Assembly (NCBI GenBank): GCA_020073145.1
Contig: JAIQFS010000008.1
Coordinates: forward strand, 124,001 to 188,000
Length of the DNA stretch: 64,000 nucleotides
Direction of reading: 5' to 3'
Source: Terriglobia bacterium
GTDB taxonomy: Bacteria > Acidobacteriota > Terriglobia > Bryobacterales > Bryobacteraceae
This document shows, in pieces, positions 62,247 through 64,000 of the stretch. The stretch's first letter is position 1. Each line of letters begins with the position of its first letter. The notes below the pieces were generated by a model. The model did no database searches. It saw nothing but the letters and a program-made list of their open reading frames with translations, and was not told where the DNA came from. The position numbers and the translations under genes were made by a program.

Positions 62247-63233
62247 GTGTCACCGCGCACGTTTTTCCGTCTTTTCACTCACTTCCAAATGCTGCCGATT
62301 CTGGAGGCCGGCGAGGAGACCCTGGTCGGCGGCCAGGCTGTGATGGAGGGAGTCATGATGCGCGCTCCCCACAGCTACTGCGTGGCCGTTCGCAAACCGA
62401 ATGGCGAACTGGTCACCTCCGAAATGCCCCTGGAGCGCATGTCGGAGAAGTACAAGATCTTCAAGTACCCGGTGCTCCGCGGACTGGGGACCCTCTACCA
62501 GGCGCTCAAGCTGGGCGGTAGGGCTTTGAATTTTTCGGCGCTGGCCTCCCTCGAAGAGCCCAAGCCGGAGGCCGGCAAGGAGCCACCCAAGGAGATGCCT
62601 GGGTGGGTGGTGGCCGGGCCCGTGATTTTCTCGCTCCTGTTTTTCCTGTTCATGTACAAGTTCGTGCCCCTCTACTTGGTGACGAGGCTAGCGAAAATTT
62701 ATCCCGTGTTTGACGGCCGGGTGGTGTCTGTCCTGGCGGATGGCTTGCTCCGCCTCACCATCCTGATCACCCTGCTCTATGCGCTCTCCAAATTAAAAGA
62801 CATGCGCCGCATGTTCGAATATCACGGTGCCGAACACAAGGTGGTGTTCAATTTCGAGTCGGGGCAGCAGGTGACTGTCGACAATGCCCAGAAGTTCACG
62901 ACGTTTCACCCGCGCTGCGGCACCAGTTTTTTGGTCGTGATTTTCCTGCTAGCCATTCCCACGTACGCGCTGATTCCCTTCACCGGGTTTGCCGCCAAGC
63001 TGCTGTCCCGCATCGTGCTGATCCCCTTGCTGATCGGCGTCGCCTACGAACTGATTTTCTTCGCCGCCAAGAGGCGCGGCTCCTTCCTCGCCCTGCTCAC
63101 AACGCCCGGTCTGTGGACACAGCGGATCACCACCAAGCCGCCTTCCGATGATCAGGCGGCCGTGGCCATTCATGCGCTGGAAGGCGCCATGGCGCTTGAG
63201 AAATCGCAGGGCGGCGTGCCGGTCATCGCCTAA
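62247..63233 (+). CDS. DUF1385 membrane protein
   Basis: This 328-residue protein carries the DUF1385 signature VGGQAVMEGVMMRAPHSYCVAVRKPNGEL and EYHGAEHKVVFNFESGQQVTVDNAQKFTTFHPRCGTSFLVVIFL. Several hydrophobic helices are present (VIFSLLFFLFMYKFVPLYLV and others). The family is predicted to be metal-dependent and is often encoded next to prfA, as here. GTG 62247 has GGAGAGAGG upstream. Function unknown. Confidence 0.9.
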   Translation: MSPRTFFRLFTHFQMLPILEAGEETLVGGQAVMEGVMMRAPHSYCVAVRKPNGELVTSEMPLERMSEKYKIFKYPVLRGLGTLYQALKLGGRALNFSALASLEEPKPEAGKEPPKEMPGWVVAGPVIFSLLFFLFMYKFVPLYLVTRLAKIYPVFDGRVVSVLADGLLRLTILITLLYALSKLKDMRRMFEYHGAEHKVVFNFESGQQVTVDNAQKFTTFHPRCGTSFLVVIFLLAIPTYALIPFTGFAAKLLSRIVLIPLLIGVAYELIFFAAKRRGSFLALLTTPGLWTQRITTKPPSDDQAAVAIHALEGAMALEKSQGGVPVIA

Positions 63234-63239
63234 CGCCCC

Positions 63240-64000
63240 ATGCAATTCGTTCAGAAACTGGAACAGCTCGAAAAGCGTTTCGACGAGTTGACTGGCCAGA
63301 TGGCCGACCCGGCCGTCATCAGCGACCCGGAGCAGTACCGCAAGGTCACCAAACAGCAGAGCGAGATCGAGGACATTGTCGGCAAGTATCGCGAATGGAA
63401 GAAGGTGGACGACAGCCTCGCGCAGGCCCGCGCCATGCTCCAGGAGCAGGACGCCGACCTGAAATCCATGGCGGAGCAGGAAGTGGCCGAGTTGGAGCCG
63501 CGCCAGACCCAGATTGAAGAAGAGATCAAGGTTCTGCTGCTGCCCAAGGACCCCAATGACGACAAGAACGTGGTGCTCGAAATCCGCGCCGGCACCGGCG
63601 GCGACGAAGCCACTCTGTTCGCCGACGAGATCTTCCGCATGTACTCCCGCTACGCCGAGACGCAGGGTTGGAAGATGGAAGTGACGTCGTCCAGCGAATC
63701 GAGTGTGGGTGGGTTGAAGGAAGTCATCGCCCTGGTCAACGGCAACAAAGTGTACAGCAAGCTGAAGTACGAGAGCGGCGTCCATCGCGTGCAGCGCGTT
63801 CCCGTCACTGAGCAGCAAGGGCGCGTACACACATCGGCCATCACGGTGGCGGTGCTGCCGGAGGCCGACGAAGTCGAGGTCAAAATCGAGCCCAAGGATA
63901 TCCGCATCGATACCTTCTGCTCGTCGGGCCCGGGCGGTCAGTCCGTCAACACCACCTACTCGGCCGTGCGCATCACCCACCTGCCCACGGGCCTGGTGGT
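63240..64000 (+). CDS. prfA: Peptide chain release factor 1, truncated by window end
   Basis: About 253 residues of RF1 are present. The N-terminal helices ([41 protein letters not shown]) and the central domain are complete through [27 protein letters not shown]. The codon-recognition region includes [25 protein letters not shown], and the catalytic GGQ loop is [24 protein letters not shown]. It releases peptides at UAA and UAG. The C-terminal ~100 residues lie outside the window. It begins six bases after the DUF1385 stop. Confidence 0.96.
   Translation, partial: MQFVQKLEQLEKRFDELTGQMADPAVISDPEQYRKVTKQQSEIEDIVGKYREWKKVDDSLAQARAMLQEQDADLKSMAEQEVAELEPRQTQIEEEIKVLLLPKDPNDDKNVVLEIRAGTGGDEATLFADEIFRMYSRYAETQGWKMEVTSSSESSVGGLKEVIALVNGNKVYSKLKYESGVHRVQRVPVTEQQGRVHTSAITVAVLPEADEVEVKIEPKDIRIDTFCSSGPGGQSVNTTYSAVRITHLPTGLV

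Overview
The window is about 62% GC and comes from an acidobacterium, most likely of the Solibacteres/Bryobacterales group. Three protein families that are hallmarks of Solibacter-type genomes are present together: a TIGR03435-type soil protein (362-1207, minus), a secreted protein with a TIGR03437-type C-terminal domain (1838-3763) and two VWFA-related acidobacterial proteins (8413-9321, 49756-50703). A multifunctional 2-oxoglutarate dehydrogenase, a PEP-CTERM protein, a Ser/Thr kinase with a propeller-like sensor region and a large hopanoid locus fit the same assignment. No transposase, integrase, CRISPR array, rRNA or tRNA gene was recognised, so this looks like ordinary chromosome.

Layout. 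1-3.8 kb: surface or secreted acidobacterial proteins. 3.8-6.6 kb: an arsenic operon arsR-arsM-acr3-arsC behind a palindromic operator, with acr3 apparently frameshifted near its 5' end. 6.6-12.3 kb: selB (minus), head to head with a VWFA protein, then an HpnI-like glycosyltransferase and a B12-binding radical SAM protein. 12.3-15.8 kb: a minus-strand group of cupin, thioredoxin-like protein, HExxH metallopeptidase and MFS exporter. 15.9-16.2 kb: two convergent small genes. 16.6-26.3 kb: a tightly packed isoprenoid/hopanoid operon, ispH-shc-hpnH-hpnA-hpnG-two zinc alcohol dehydrogenases-hpnC-hpnD. 26.3-30 kb: kgd (minus). 30.4-34 kb: a zinc-ribbon/LuxR-type regulator, then minus-strand gatB-bcp-small secreted protein and a lipoprotein-like gene. 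34-38.8 kb: a small membrane protein, rph, rdgB, a coiled-coil membrane protein, an enolase-superfamily enzyme and thiG. 38.8-41.5 kb: minus-strand lipase, POTRA-HEAT protein, zinc-ribbon DUF4870-like protein and a glycine-rich mini-membrane protein. 41.5-45.5 kb: alcohol dehydrogenase, a possible acyl-CoA synthetase remnant, acyl-CoA dehydrogenase, a LolA-like periplasmic protein and DinB. 45.5-51.9 kb: uvrA (minus), zinc-ribbon protein, rluD-like, VWFA, rimI-like, YdcH-like and Smr. 52-55.6 kb: an ABC efflux group with an HlyD adaptor and two ATPases but no permease. 55.6-64 kb: Ser/Thr kinase, PEP-CTERM protein, class II photolyase, TIGR01777 epimerase, DUF1385 protein and prfA, which runs off the end.

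How the genes work together. The hopanoid operon runs from the last step of the MEP pathway (IspH) through squalene-forming enzymes (HpnC, HpnD) and cyclisation (SHC) to side-chain extension (HpnH, HpnG). HpnE is not in the window. Two tandem zinc dehydrogenases sit exactly where an enzyme reducing ribosylhopane to bacteriohopanetetrol would be expected. That makes them the most attractive candidates here for an undescribed function. The HpnI-like glycosyltransferase 7 kb upstream could decorate the product.

Regulation. Several genes that head their transcription unit show a TAnnnT hexamer exactly 7 bases before the ATG and no Shine-Dalgarno sequence, which suggests leaderless transcripts. 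Other genes have strong Shine-Dalgarno sites or overlapping stop/start codons.
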